A stretch of 45,019 bases of DNA from UBA1275 sp038124025 (GCA_038124025.1 JAYPBC010000016.1:1-45019), one strand, 5' to 3'. Shown: positions 33,741-43,202, counted from the stretch's first letter. Made by a program: numbers and translations. The notes: generated by a model from the letters alone, not told the origin.

Positions 33741-33779
33741 AAGTGGTTCTACACATTTGTCTACTTTATAGAACCGCTT
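33741..33779 (+). promoter_or_regulatory. Inverted repeat in the sodA upstream region
   Basis: AAGTGGTTCTA (33741-33751) and TAGAACCGCTT (33769-33779) pair over 11 positions with one G-U wobble and a 17-nt loop, ending 33 bases before the sodA ATG. It could be a leader RNA hairpin or an operator for an oxidative-stress or metal-responsive regulator. There is no T-run, so it is not a terminator. Confidence 0.45.
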
Positions 33780-33812
33780 ACTACAACCAAACAACTCAAA
33801 ATATTCAGGAAA

Positions 33813-34424
33813 ATGGCGTATACATTACCCGAACTTCCTTATGCCTACGATGCACTTGAACCTCATTTCGATGCCCGTACAATGGAAATACATCACACAA
33901 AACATCATCAAGGATATACCACAAAAGTGAATGCAGCCCTGGAAGGAACTGCGCACGAGTCTTCGTCTATTGAAGACGTATTAGCTAATATTTCTAGTCT
34001 CCCTGCAGATAAGCAACAAGCCGTCATTAATAATGGTGGTGGTTTTGCCAATCACAGCTTATTCTGGTCTGTACTTTCGCCAAATGGCGGTGGTACTCCT
34101 TCTGGTAGTTTAGCTCAGGCTATTGAAGATGAACTGGGCGGTTTTGATGCGTTCAAGGAGGCATTCGCTAGTGCAGCAGCTACTCGGTTTGGATCTGGAT
34201 GGGCTTGGTTATCCGTAAACGGTTCTGGTAACTTAGTGGTACATTCAACCGCTAATCAGGACAGTCCAATAATGGAAGGACATATCCCAATTTTAGGTTT
34301 AGATGTATGGGAACATGCATATTATTTACACTATCAGAATCGTAGACCAGATTACATTGCCGCATTTTGGAGTGTAGTTAATTGGGAGCAGGTACAAGTC
34401 AATTACGACGCTGCGAAAAAATAA
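33813..34424 (+). CDS. sodA: Superoxide dismutase, Fe/Mn family, manganese-type residues
   Basis: A 203-residue enzyme that converts superoxide to peroxide and oxygen. Metal ligands are His27 (MEIHHTKHHQGY), His81 (GGFANHSLFW), Asp164 and His168 (LGLDVWEHAYYLHY). Gln149 in STANQDSP is the outer-sphere glutamine position of manganese enzymes; iron enzymes usually place that Gln near residue 70, where Phe78 lies here. Manganese use is therefore favoured but not proven. There is no signal peptide, so it is cytoplasmic. AGGA lies close before the ATG. A strong terminator follows the stop, so the bacilliredoxin gene downstream is probably a separate transcript or read-through product. Confidence 0.95.
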   Translation: MAYTLPELPYAYDALEPHFDARTMEIHHTKHHQGYTTKVNAALEGTAHESSSIEDVLANISSLPADKQQAVINNGGGFANHSLFWSVLSPNGGGTPSGSLAQAIEDELGGFDAFKEAFASAAATRFGSGWAWLSVNGSGNLVVHSTANQDSPIMEGHIPILGLDVWEHAYYLHYQNRRPDYIAAFWSVVNWEQVQVNYDAAKK

Positions 34425-34441
34425 TAGTTCATTTTTAATTC

Positions 34442-34470
34442 ACCTTGCCTATCACTAGGCAAGGTTTTTC
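34442..34470 (+). terminator. Intrinsic terminator after sodA
   Basis: ACCTTGCCT (34442-34450) pairs perfectly with AGGCAAGGT (34457-34465) around a 6-nt loop, followed by TTTT. It lies 17 bases after the sodA stop and 24 bases before the bacilliredoxin start. Confidence 0.9.
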
Positions 34471-34493
34471 CTTTAATATTAAGTAATGTTATA

Positions 34494-34940
34494 ATGCAAT
34501 TTGGATTTGGGATGGGGCCTGATACCTCATGGATGAGAGAAGAGTTAACTCAGCTTGGTGTAGAAGAATTGGTCACTACTTCCGATGTTGATCGGGCAAT
34601 GAAAGAATATAAAGGGACTATGCTTCTAGCCATTAATTCGGTTTGTGGATGTGCGGCAGGAAATGCACGACCAGGCTTGGGAATTGCCTTAGAGCAGTCA
34701 GAAGCTAAGCCGGATCATTTAGTGACCGTATTTGCTGGTCAGGACAAAGAAGCTACTGCCCATGCTAGAGCCTATTTTAGTGAGTTTCCACCATCATCAC
34801 CATCTTTTGCTTATTTTGTTGATGGGGAAATTAAGGCAATGATTCCTAGGCACCGTATTGAGGGTCGAACAAGTCAAGATGTAGCAGAAGATTTAAAAAT
34901 GGTGTTTGAAGCTTTTGCAAAACCTACTGAGCAGAAGTAG
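34494..34940 (+). CDS. Bacilliredoxin of the BrxA/BrxB family
   Basis: A 148-residue thioredoxin-fold protein of the BrxA/BrxB (DUF1094) family. The active site is Cys51-Gly-Cys53 in NSVCGCAAGNARPG, the family signature. Bacilliredoxins remove bacillithiol from oxidised protein thiols, which implies the organism makes bacillithiol; the bsh genes are not in the window. The second half shows VTVFAGQDKEAT and SFAYFVDGEIKAMIPRHRIE, also typical. Its place beside superoxide dismutase fits a thiol/oxidative stress role. A weak hairpin CCTAG/CTAGG followed by TTTT (34946-34965) may terminate it. Confidence 0.88.
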   Translation: MQFGFGMGPDTSWMREELTQLGVEELVTTSDVDRAMKEYKGTMLLAINSVCGCAAGNARPGLGIALEQSEAKPDHLVTVFAGQDKEATAHARAYFSEFPPSSPSFAYFVDGEIKAMIPRHRIEGRTSQDVAEDLKMVFEAFAKPTEQK

Positions 34941-35076
34941 GGTAGCCTAGTTAGGCCTAGGTTTTCACTAGAAATTTTATAGAGTATCTAGATTTAGAGC
35001 GTTTATGCATTAAGACGGAGCGGGTAAATGAAGCTTTAAACTAACTTGGAAGTATTTTTCACTCTTCTATGTTAGA

Positions 35077-36873
35077 TTAGGTTTTTTTGGGTCCATAATT
35101 AATTTCAGTTCCCTGGTCATAAAGTTTAAACCCTTCCGGTTTTGCTTGCTCCCCGTTAGGTCCAAAGGACTTTACATGATGTACAAGTGACTCTGCCGGG
35201 TAAGATGGTTTATCCGCTAATTCACCTTGCTTATGTGAGTCTATATGAAGGGTCTGGGTAGGGAAGGCAAATTCAACTTTCAGCGCTTTAGCTAAGCGAA
35301 GAATCTCTAAAAGAAAATTGTGTCGTTGTTGCAATTCAGTGCTCCAATCGGGAACAGAGAAGAAAACGTATACTAATACGTCTAAGGAGTGAGCACCAAA
35401 TGAGTGGAAGTGTATCTCATAGTAATCTTGTCGGAAGTTTGAGTTTGCTTTAACGATGGCCTTTATACCTTCGACAAATGCTTCCATCTGTTCAGGCGAG
35501 GTATCATATGTTAGATTTAGAATGGTTTTTAGTCTCCTGTATTCACGCATACCTAGATTATCTATTTCAGAATTTGCTAGGCTAGAATTAGGTACAGACA
35601 CTACAGAGTTATAAAATGTTCTAATTCTTGTTGAACGAAACCCCACTTCCTCTACGGTACCCTCTGCAGCGCTCGTTTTTATCCAATCTCCCATACGAAA
35701 TGGTCGATCTACAAAAATGGTGATGGACCCAAATAAATTTGCAAGGGTATCTTTCGCTGCTAGAGCAACAGCTAATCCACCAATACCCAGTCCAGCAATC
35801 AGCGAAGCTACGTTGTATCCGTTGTTTTGAAGAATGACAATAACCCCTAACACTACAACAAATACACGTAAGGTTTTACGAATAAGCGGAACCAGTTGGT
35901 CATCCAGAGAGTTCTCGGTCTTCCCAGTTATATGTGTTAAATATTCTGCAAATACATCAATTAAATTGTAAATAACCCAAAAAACAGCAATTGAAAGTGA
36001 AACACTTAGGACTTTGTTAAGGTAAAGATTAATACTAACATCAAATTGGAGGTTGGTGTAACTAAGGAGTAGGAAGCCAATCAACACGAATAAACCAAGA
36101 GGTTTTTGGACGGATTCTAGAAGTAAATCATCCCATTCTATTCTAGTTTTTTTCGCCCATTTAGACACATACTGGGTGAGTATACGCTCGAAAAGGCTTC
36201 GTATCACAAGAGCTAACAAGATCCATACAAATAACCCTATTATTTGCCACAGATATAGCCCCAACCATTCTTGTTTGGTGATTGGTGGCAAGCGATCAAT
36301 AAAAGCTTCTAAAGTGCTCGAAAATGTAGCACGGTATAGTAGGGGGATTTGTTCGATAGTAGATTCAGAGAAGAGCCACTGGGAATCGACTTTACGTAGG
36401 TATACCTCAGGTAGATCAGCGAACAGAATATACTGCGGTAAGCCTGATAGGGAGTCGACGTAATTGGGGTTGTCGGGTATCTCGGAATACACCACAAGAA
36501 GCCCCCTGGCATCCAACACCTTAAGCAGTTGCTGGGCTAGTCGTTCTTTGTCTTCATCTTCACCCTCAAAAAGAGCAAAAGGTTGAATAAACCGCTCTGA
36601 TAATACATGCCCTTTTTGTTGCCAATGAATAAAGGAATGGATGCTCTTTTGTGGGCTCGAAACAAAGCTATTTAGCTGGCTGGCAGAATCTGATGGGCTT
36701 GATTGTGCGAAGCTGTAGTCATTTTCAACAAACAAGCTTAAAAGGCTCAATAGGGCAATGAATAATTCTCGATATCCCCATACTGTATTTTTTTTCTTTC
36801 TAATCCAAGGGGCTTTTTTGAGGATATCATTTGAATTCTTATTTAGATAAGCTAACAACAATAAAGATGGCAT
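35077..36873 (-). CDS. MscS-family mechanosensitive channel with periplasmic N-terminal domain
   Basis: A 598-residue protein. A hydrophobic segment near residues 34-48 looks like an internal signal or anchor. A periplasmic region of about 150 residues follows, then membrane spans near 207-226, 257-274, 288-308 and 335-350. The MscS pore helix region is LIAGLGIGGLAVALAAKDTL (358-377), followed by ITIFVDRPFRMGDWI and the beta domain with GTVEEVGFRSTRIRTF. It should open under membrane tension and release solutes during osmotic downshock, which suits a marine habitat. The 30-residue basic stretch before the anchor is unusual, but no later start codon is evident. Confidence 0.88.
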   Translation of the reverse strand: MPSLLLLAYLNKNSNDILKKAPWIRKKKNTVWGYRELFIALLSLLSLFVENDYSFAQSSPSDSASQLNSFVSSPQKSIHSFIHWQQKGHVLSERFIQPFALFEGEDEDKERLAQQLLKVLDARGLLVVYSEIPDNPNYVDSLSGLPQYILFADLPEVYLRKVDSQWLFSESTIEQIPLLYRATFSSTLEAFIDRLPPITKQEWLGLYLWQIIGLFVWILLALVIRSLFERILTQYVSKWAKKTRIEWDDLLLESVQKPLGLFVLIGFLLLSYTNLQFDVSINLYLNKVLSVSLSIAVFWVIYNLIDVFAEYLTHITGKTENSLDDQLVPLIRKTLRVFVVVLGVIVILQNNGYNVASLIAGLGIGGLAVALAAKDTLANLFGSITIFVDRPFRMGDWIKTSAAEGTVEEVGFRSTRIRTFYNSVVSVPNSSLANSEIDNLGMREYRRLKTILNLTYDTSPEQMEAFVEGIKAIVKANSNFRQDYYEIHFHSFGAHSLDVLVYVFFSVPDWSTELQQRHNFLLEILRLAKALKVEFAFPTQTLHIDSHKQGELADKPSYPAESLVHHVKSFGPNGEQAKPEGFKLYDQGTEINYGPKKT

Positions 36874-37198
36874 GATTGTAAACTTTAGCGGCGAATTAAA
36901 GGGCTTTTGTACGGATTATAATATAGAAATTAGCCTTGAGTTCTACCAATAGACTTATAGGTGGAATTGTAAAGACTCATACTAGGAAGATTATGCGAAA
37001 TCACTTCGCTCTTAGGGCAATAATTCTATTAGCTTAAATACGTGGTTTGTGTATCTTGTAATTGAACTAATCCTGTATCTAATTATCCAGTAAGGATAAA
37101 CTAACCCTATTGAGGAACTAACCACCTCAAATTTAATTGTCTGTAGTAAGCAACAATCTGGTACTATAATCGTATAGTTAGATAATATACTAGCATAT
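36874..37198. other. Divergent intergenic region between mscS and the PP2C phosphatase
   Basis: These 325 AT-rich bases hold no convincing gene and no exact TAnnTTTG box. Three small inverted repeats lie towards the phosphatase gene: TATCC/GGATA (37084-37098), TTGAGG/CCTCAA (37110-37130) and ACTATA/TATAGT (37163-37178). The last ends 20 bases before the TTG start and is the best operator candidate, though chance is possible in such AT-rich sequence. Confidence 0.3.
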
Positions 37199-39742
37199 TT
37201 GAAATTCAGTATCTCACATATAGTTTATTTATTAGGTCTACTAGGGGCAGTACTATTTTTTATTTTTAGACCATCCGTCGATTACTATTCCGAAGCACCC
37301 TTAGATTTCAATAGAAAGGATGTTGAAACCAAAATAAATACCCTTTCGACTAACTTAGGAGTTCAATTAGATACCCTAAGTACCATTACTACTCTGCAGC
37401 AGCACACAAAATATGCAGAAGCACAAATGGATAGTTCATTATATCCAAACCCAAAAGCTCTTAATCAAAAAGATCAGGTACTGAGTAGTTGGGATGTGGT
37501 ATACGCACCCATCCAGGCATATAATTCGATCCCCATCAATGCTAATGAGTTCTTTACCCCTTTGGGCTCTATTCGGTTTCGAGTCGATGATAATGGTGAT
37601 GTTATTCGTATTACCGAGCACCCAAGTCGTCCAAACCCAACATTTATTCCAGGTAGTGATATTGGAGATATTGCTGAGCGAATATTGATAGATATGATGG
37701 GATATAACCTTGAAGATTTTGAGCCAGTATTTGGAGATTGGCCGGATATTCCGGAGGATATAATAGAGAGTTATAAGTCATTGAATATCGGTAATCCTTC
37801 ACTAAGTACTCCAGGGGCAAACGAAATTGTTTTACGCTGGCAAAAGACGACTACCTCCGAAGATGGACCTTACCGCTTGGAAATGAAGATGGTTCCAGAA
37901 GTACAAGAATTTGTGGATGAAACAGGTGCCACGACCACCTTTGGATATAAACTGTCTTCTTTTGAAGCCACTCGTCCCTTTGAACCTAGAGAGTTAGCCG
38001 ATCCAGCTCAAGAAATACTTACCGATTTTGATTATGCGCTATATGCAAGTGCGGTCATTTTGGCTCTTATTGTATTTATTTTTGGTGTCCGGAATGTCAT
38101 TAAAGGAAATATTGAATGGAGGCGAGCCTTTGTAATATTTATCGCTTTAAATCTGGGTATTTATGGATGGAGGATGCTCTATTACATATCCAATTTTTCT
38201 CAGGTACTAAGCACTACAGGCTATTTTGTGGTGTCCATAAATACCTTACTTCTATCCTTGGTGTTAAGTTTATTCGGCGCATTAGCGTACATTAATTGGG
38301 AAGTATTCGCGAGGGCTCAAAAAAGTGGTGAAATCCAGCTAGTTGACAATATTTGGCGTTTGAATATTTGGCTAAAAGAGTCGGGTCAGGCCTTGTTGCA
38401 TGGGTTTTCACTGGGCTTCTTACTTTTGGGCGTTTTTATGACTTCTGCTTATGCAACGGGACAATATTTGTATCAGTATGATAGTGCTTTTGGCTTTACA
38501 GAAGCAGCAAACCGTCCTCAATGGCTGACCATGAATATATCATTGTGGACGACTACCTGGTTGGTTGGTTTTGCTCAGATAGGGTTTATAGTCTCTATGG
38601 TGCATTACTTTTTTAAGAATAAATGGGCAGCTGCCATAATTTCAACTATTCTTGTAACAGTTTTAATAACCGTATTAGGTCGGCTTATTGGAAGTCCTGG
38701 TGATTTGGTTTCTGATTTGCTGTTATATAGTGGTGTAGGAGTACTTGTCGTATTGATGTACACACGGTTCGGTTTGGTTACTACGAACACCTCTTGGTGG
38801 ATATTTTCAGCTGTACTTATGCTAATGCCCTATACAGGTTCGGCAAACATAACCTTCCAATTAACTTTTTGGGCTCAGGTACTACTAATAGCTTGTATAC
38901 CGCTTGCTGGCTTTATCATGTGCCGAAATGGAGATTCACTCCAGGAAGTCGAAGAATATGTACCTGAGTACCAAGAGCGTATAGCTCAACAACTTAGGGT
39001 AGAAAAAGAAATTGAGATTGCTCGTGAGAGTCAATATCAACTCATGCCATTACAACCACCGCAACGGGAAGGCCTTGATGTCTTTGGCTTTTTTCTTCCC
39101 TCTTTTGAAGTGGGTGGTGATTTTTATGACTATTTATTAACCACAGATCCCAATGAAGCATCCTCGGATGAATGGTTGATGATGGCCATCGTGGATGTTT
39201 CTGGGAAAGCAATGCGCGCTGCGATGCCAGCTATATTTACAAGTGGATTATTGTTATCGCGCATACGTGAAGATGATCCGCACAAGATATTAAGCGATGT
39301 GGCGCGCCCAATTTTTGAACGTACCGACAAAAGAACCTTCATCACCTGTGCCATTACGCGTTATAACCTGACGAAGAATGAGCTAATGTTAGCAAATGCA
39401 GGACACTGTAAACCTATTCTGCTACAGGATGGTAAAGCTAAGTTTTTAGATACCCCTGCTCCACGATATCCACTTGGAGTAATGGATCAAGTGGCATACC
39501 AATCTTCCATGGTAAAAGTAAAAAAAGGAGATGTCTTTTTGTTATATTCAGATGGTCTACCAGAAGCAGTGAACGACAAGGGAGAGCGACTAGGGTTTGA
39601 TACTATTCCAAAAATGTTGGAGAAACTCGATACCCAGCAGCTTTGTGCTAAGGAAATTGCACTGCATTTCAAGAGATTTGTACAAAAGTACAGTAACTAC
39701 CAATTAGTGGACGACACAACCTTAATCTGTTTAAAAATATGA
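37199..39742 (+). CDS. Membrane-bound PP2C/SpoIIE-type serine/threonine phosphatase
   Basis: An 847-residue protein starting at TTG 37199; a stop codon at 37175-37177 bounds the frame. One helix (about 6-25) is followed by an extracytoplasmic domain (about 27-275), then roughly eight helices up to about 590. A linker with EIEIARESQYQLMP leads into a SpoIIE/RsbU phosphatase domain (about 615-847). The metal-binding motifs are intact: GGDFYDY near 639, DVSGKAMRAAM near 665, NAGHCKPIL near 733, SDGLPEA near 784 and DDTTL near 838. Such enzymes usually dephosphorylate anti-sigma antagonists in stress signalling; no partner gene is visible. The sensor part is not recognised. hflK follows after 10 bases. 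Confidence 0.88.
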   Translation: MKFSISHIVYLLGLLGAVLFFIFRPSVDYYSEAPLDFNRKDVETKINTLSTNLGVQLDTLSTITTLQQHTKYAEAQMDSSLYPNPKALNQKDQVLSSWDVVYAPIQAYNSIPINANEFFTPLGSIRFRVDDNGDVIRITEHPSRPNPTFIPGSDIGDIAERILIDMMGYNLEDFEPVFGDWPDIPEDIIESYKSLNIGNPSLSTPGANEIVLRWQKTTTSEDGPYRLEMKMVPEVQEFVDETGATTTFGYKLSSFEATRPFEPRELADPAQEILTDFDYALYASAVILALIVFIFGVRNVIKGNIEWRRAFVIFIALNLGIYGWRMLYYISNFSQVLSTTGYFVVSINTLLLSLVLSLFGALAYINWEVFARAQKSGEIQLVDNIWRLNIWLKESGQALLHGFSLGFLLLGVFMTSAYATGQYLYQYDSAFGFTEAANRPQWLTMNISLWTTTWLVGFAQIGFIVSMVHYFFKNKWAAAIISTILVTVLITVLGRLIGSPGDLVSDLLLYSGVGVLVVLMYTRFGLVTTNTSWWIFSAVLMLMPYTGSANITFQLTFWAQVLLIACIPLAGFIMCRNGDSLQEVEEYVPEYQERIAQQLRVEKEIEIARESQYQLMPLQPPQREGLDVFGFFLPSFEVGGDFYDYLLTTDPNEASSDEWLMMAIVDVSGKAMRAAMPAIFTSGLLLSRIREDDPHKILSDVARPIFERTDKRTFITCAITRYNLTKNELMLANAGHCKPILLQDGKAKFLDTPAPRYPLGVMDQVAYQSSMVKVKKGDVFLLYSDGLPEAVNDKGERLGFDTIPKMLEKLDTQQLCAKEIALHFKRFVQKYSNYQLVDDTTLICLKI

Positions 39743-39752
39743 TAGAATAATT

Positions 39753-40760
39753 ATGGCAGAAAAAAACAACCTGGAACTCAATCTGCCCCCACAGTTTGAA
39801 TCCATAACAAAAAATATCAAGTGGATACTCATAGGCTTTGTGGGCCTAGTGCTAGTATTCTCTTCATTCTTTACGGTCGAACCGGAAGAAGTTGGAGTAA
39901 TCACTCGTTTTGGGGAGTATCAAAGAGAAGCAGCTCCAGGCTTAAACTTTAAAATCCCTATTATGGAACAACTATTATTAGTTCCAGTACAGCGACAATT
40001 AAAGCAAGAATTTGGCTATCGAACGGCATCTGCAGGGGTTAATTCTACCTACAGAAAAGCAGGCTATGAAGGGGAATCATTGATGCTTACAGGCGACTTG
40101 AATTTAGCCGATGTAGAATGGGTAGTGCAGTACCGAATAAATGACCCATTCAGTTATTTGTTTAAAGTTCGCAATGCTGATGAGACCCTAAGAGATATAT
40201 CTGAGGCTGCTATGCGTCAAATCGTTGGTGATCGAACGGTGAATGAAGTATTAACGGTAGGACGTGCCGATGTAGCCTCACAAGCAGAAGCTATTATCCA
40301 GGAGCTTTGTAATGAATACGAAATTGGACTGACCATTGAACAAGTGGTACTTCAGGATATTAATCCACCAGATCCCGTTAAGCCCTCATTCAACGGCGTA
40401 AACGAGGCTCAGCAGCAACGCGAAACGTTAATTAACCAAGCTCGTGCCGACTACAACCGGGTCATTCCACGTGCAGCAGGTGAGGCCCAGGAGACCATTC
40501 AGAAAGCAGAAGGGTATGCTCTAGATAGAGTAAACAGAGCCCAAGGGGAAGTATCCCGATTCAATGATTTATACGAGGAATATGTGAAAGCACCAGAGGT
40601 AACTAAACGGCGAATTTTCTTAGAAACCATGCAGAATGTTATACCCAACATGGGGCAGAAAATAATTACTGACGATGAAGGTAATTCCGTCATTCCATTG
40701 CTTCAGTTGCAGATGGATGGAGCTCGTAAAACTAATTCAAATAACAACAATAATAACTAA
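39753..40760 (+). CDS. hflK: FtsH protease modulator HflK (SPFH/band 7)
   Basis: A 335-residue SPFH protein. After a short cytoplasmic start it has one membrane helix (about 23-43), then the SPFH domain beginning VEPEEVGVITRFGEYQREAA. The HflK signature QDINPPDPVKPSFNGVNEAQ lies near 206, followed by a coiled-coil region. The tail is a run of asparagines (NSNNNNNN). HflK and HflC form a large membrane cage around the FtsH protease and limit its activity; ftsH is not in this window. It starts 10 bases after the phosphatase stop and precedes hflC by 10 bases, so all three are probably one operon. Confidence 0.93.
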   Translation: MAEKNNLELNLPPQFESITKNIKWILIGFVGLVLVFSSFFTVEPEEVGVITRFGEYQREAAPGLNFKIPIMEQLLLVPVQRQLKQEFGYRTASAGVNSTYRKAGYEGESLMLTGDLNLADVEWVVQYRINDPFSYLFKVRNADETLRDISEAAMRQIVGDRTVNEVLTVGRADVASQAEAIIQELCNEYEIGLTIEQVVLQDINPPDPVKPSFNGVNEAQQQRETLINQARADYNRVIPRAAGEAQETIQKAEGYALDRVNRAQGEVSRFNDLYEEYVKAPEVTKRRIFLETMQNVIPNMGQKIITDDEGNSVIPLLQLQMDGARKTNSNNNNNN

Positions 40761-40770
40761 GAGGACCGAT

Positions 40771-41718
40771 ATGAAAAATTTCTCAAAAATAGGTACGACT
40801 ATCCTCACATTCTTAGCGGTGATTGTTGTAATGGATGGTTTTTATGTGGTAGATGAAACGGAACAAGCTGTGATAACACAATTTGGTAATCCAGTTGGTG
40901 AGGCGGTAACCGAGCCAGGTCTCAATTTTAAAATACCCTTTATTCAAACGGCGAATTATTTTGAAAAGAGATATCTGGAGTGGGATGGTGACCGAAATCA
41001 GGTACCAACAAAAGATAAAAAATTCATATTTGTAGATACCTATGCTCGTTGGCAAATTACCGATCCGTTGCAATATTTCCAGCGGTTAGGTGATGAGCGT
41101 GGGGCACAGTCACGTCTGGATGATATTTTAGATGGTGAAACTCGAAATGCTATTGCTGCTCATGATCTCGTTGAATTGATTAGATCCACAAATCGTGAGC
41201 CCATATCAGAAGGAATAATAGCTGACATAGTAAATGATTCACTCGAGGTTATTGAGACAGGCCGAGATGAAATTCAAGAACAAATTCAAGAATTAGCGAA
41301 TCAACGTGCTTCAGATCTAGGAATTGCTGTATTGGATTTTAGGTTTAAACGAATCAATTATGTGGAAGAGGTTCGCCGAACCGTCTATGATCGTATGATT
41401 TCGGAACGAAATAGAATAGCCGATAAATTTAGATCAGAAGGTCAGGGTGAGTCTTCTAGAATAAACGGTGAAAAAGAACGTGAATTGTTACGTATACAAT
41501 CGGAAGCTTTCCGTGAGGCAGAGACCATACGGGGTAAAGCAGATGCAGAAGCAGCAGCAATTTATAACCAGTCTTATAACCGGTCACGATCTGCTAGAGA
41601 ATTGTATGACTTTACCAAGAGTATGGAAGCATATATCAGCACTATTGATAAGGAAACCTCTCTAATAATTTCTACCGATAGTGAGTTTTATAAGTTCCTG
41701 AATACCATTGATCAGTAA
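40771..41718 (+). CDS. hflC: FtsH protease modulator HflC (SPFH/band 7)
   Basis: A 315-residue SPFH protein and partner of HflK. I start at ATG 40771 (MKNFSKIGTTIL) because AAGAGGA lies just upstream; the frame stays open back to 40675 inside hflK. One helix (about 6-22) precedes VVDETEQAVITQFGNPVGEA. The HflC signature FRFKRINYVEEVRRTVYDRM near residue 192 and the EGQGESSRINGEKERELLRI coiled coil are present. It is 10 bases after hflK and is closed by a strong hairpin 66 bases after the stop. Confidence 0.93.
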   Translation: MKNFSKIGTTILTFLAVIVVMDGFYVVDETEQAVITQFGNPVGEAVTEPGLNFKIPFIQTANYFEKRYLEWDGDRNQVPTKDKKFIFVDTYARWQITDPLQYFQRLGDERGAQSRLDDILDGETRNAIAAHDLVELIRSTNREPISEGIIADIVNDSLEVIETGRDEIQEQIQELANQRASDLGIAVLDFRFKRINYVEEVRRTVYDRMISERNRIADKFRSEGQGESSRINGEKERELLRIQSEAFREAETIRGKADAEAAAIYNQSYNRSRSARELYDFTKSMEAYISTIDKETSLIISTDSEFYKFLNTIDQ

Positions 41719-41784
41719 TTAAATAGCCAGCACTCCATAGAACGAACTCAGGTTCTATTCGTAAGCTTGCTCAAAATATCTTAC

Positions 41785-41820
41785 AAAAAAGGCACACATC
41801 CCTTAGAATAGTGCCTTTTT
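41785..41820. terminator. Bidirectional terminator between hflC and the ABC1 kinase gene
   Basis: AAAAAAGGCAC (41785-41795) pairs with GTGCCTTTTT (41811-41820) around a 15-nt loop. There are T-runs on both strands, so it can serve both converging transcripts. Confidence 0.87.
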
Positions 41821-41864
41821 ATTTACCAAAATGTCGAGGTCATCGAATGTTTGGTGGTTAAATA

Positions 41865-43202
41865 TTATCCTATTTCAACGGGTTCGCGATAAGGGTCAAA
41901 TGACATATCCAATAGTTCACTCAGAATACCTTTGGCATTTTCTGTAGAGATGATGGCCCCAAGCTTAATAAGAATACTATATAAACCCGTATGCACCCGG
42001 CTAGTATACAAGAAGTGCTTTGAACCTCTTACTTCGTTGGAAAGGGGTGCTTCTTTAGTGAAATGCCTTATTTCATTGTCAAAATCAGGATTGCTGAAAT
42101 CGAAGTAATCGTAACGGTATGGTTTAGAAAACATTATGCCGTAATTCCGAGCAAAATTATAGTACTCATCCTCTTTGGACTGTATTTTGGCAATTGGATT
42201 AATCACTTCCAGCTTTGTATAAAGCTCGCGTATGGCCTGCTGATCATTGGCTAAGTGGCAGGGTAATAATTTCAAATAATTTGTGAAGAATTCTTCCGGA
42301 AACAGCTTAACACAACCAAAATCAATAATTCCTAATTTTCCATCGTTGGTGAACAAAAAATTTCCTGGATGTGTATCGGCATGCACATACCCTCCGATAC
42401 GTAATTCCTCGTGAAAAAACTCCCAAATAAGTTGCCCGAAGTGATTACGCTCCTCTTGTGAGGGTTGCTCCTTTAAAAAATCACCTAAATGTCGCCCTTC
42501 AACATAGCTCATGCATAAAACACGTTCTGTTGAATACTCTTCAATCCAATCCGGGATTTCAAAACGTTCACTGCCAAAACGTTCTTTGAAGGCCTTTATT
42601 TGACTTCCTTCATGGGTATAATCCGTTTCGATGAGAAGGGTAGAGCGTATTTCCTCAAAATAGGGATCTATCTCATGACCATTTTTAGTGATTCTGCGAG
42701 CCAATGATTTGGCAACGGCCATATCCGAATCAATAGTTTCTCGCACATTAGGATATTGAATTTTTATTGCGACTTTTCTCCCATCTTTAAGCTCCGCTTT
42801 ATGAACTTGGCCTATGGAGGCAGCGGCAAAGGCGTCGGCTTCAAACTGTGCAAAAATCTGCTCTGGGTAACCTCCCAGCTCCCTTTTTATGATAGCTCGT
42901 ACTAAGGATTTACTAATAGGGGGTACACTATATTGCGCTTGAGTCATAACCTCTGCAAACTCTTCAGGCAAAAATCCTTGATCCATACTCATGCCTTGAG
43001 CAATCTTGAGTGCCGTCCCTCGTAATTTGGTGAATTCCTTAAACACTTCTCGAGCATTTTCAGAGTGAAAATCCTTGGCACTATCCTCCTTCCCTGTAAT
43101 TTTTTTCTTGAGATAACGCTGGGCATAATTAGTTCCAACTTTCAGGCCAGTCTTGGCAATTATTCTGCCACGCTCAAATTTGGATGATGGAAAATCGCTC
43201 AT
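41865..43202 (-). CDS. ABC1/AarF/UbiB-family atypical kinase
   Basis: A 445-residue protein of the ABC1 (UbiB/COQ8) family. The A-rich loop is present (AAASIGQVHKAEL, Ala126 onward), as are the VAIK lysine Lys147, the catalytic HADTHPGN (274-281) and the metal-binding IDFG (293-296). The family KxGQ motif reads Lys66-Ile-Ala-Gln69 (TALKIAQGMSMD), with Ala for Gly. No C-terminal membrane helix typical of UbiB is evident. Family members are ATPases or kinases that support isoprenoid-lipid (quinone) metabolism; no quinone genes are adjacent. It overlaps the TetR gene by four bases (ATGA) and would be controlled by it. Confidence 0.88.
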   Translation of the reverse strand: MSDFPSSKFERGRIIAKTGLKVGTNYAQRYLKKKITGKEDSAKDFHSENAREVFKEFTKLRGTALKIAQGMSMDQGFLPEEFAEVMTQAQYSVPPISKSLVRAIIKRELGGYPEQIFAQFEADAFAAASIGQVHKAELKDGRKVAIKIQYPNVRETIDSDMAVAKSLARRITKNGHEIDPYFEEIRSTLLIETDYTHEGSQIKAFKERFGSERFEIPDWIEEYSTERVLCMSYVEGRHLGDFLKEQPSQEERNHFGQLIWEFFHEELRIGGYVHADTHPGNFLFTNDGKLGIIDFGCVKLFPEEFFTNYLKLLPCHLANDQQAIRELYTKLEVINPIAKIQSKEDEYYNFARNYGIMFSKPYRYDYFDFSNPDFDNEIRHFTKEAPLSNEVRGSKHFLYTSRVHTGLYSILIKLGAIISTENAKGILSELLDMSFDPYREPVEIG

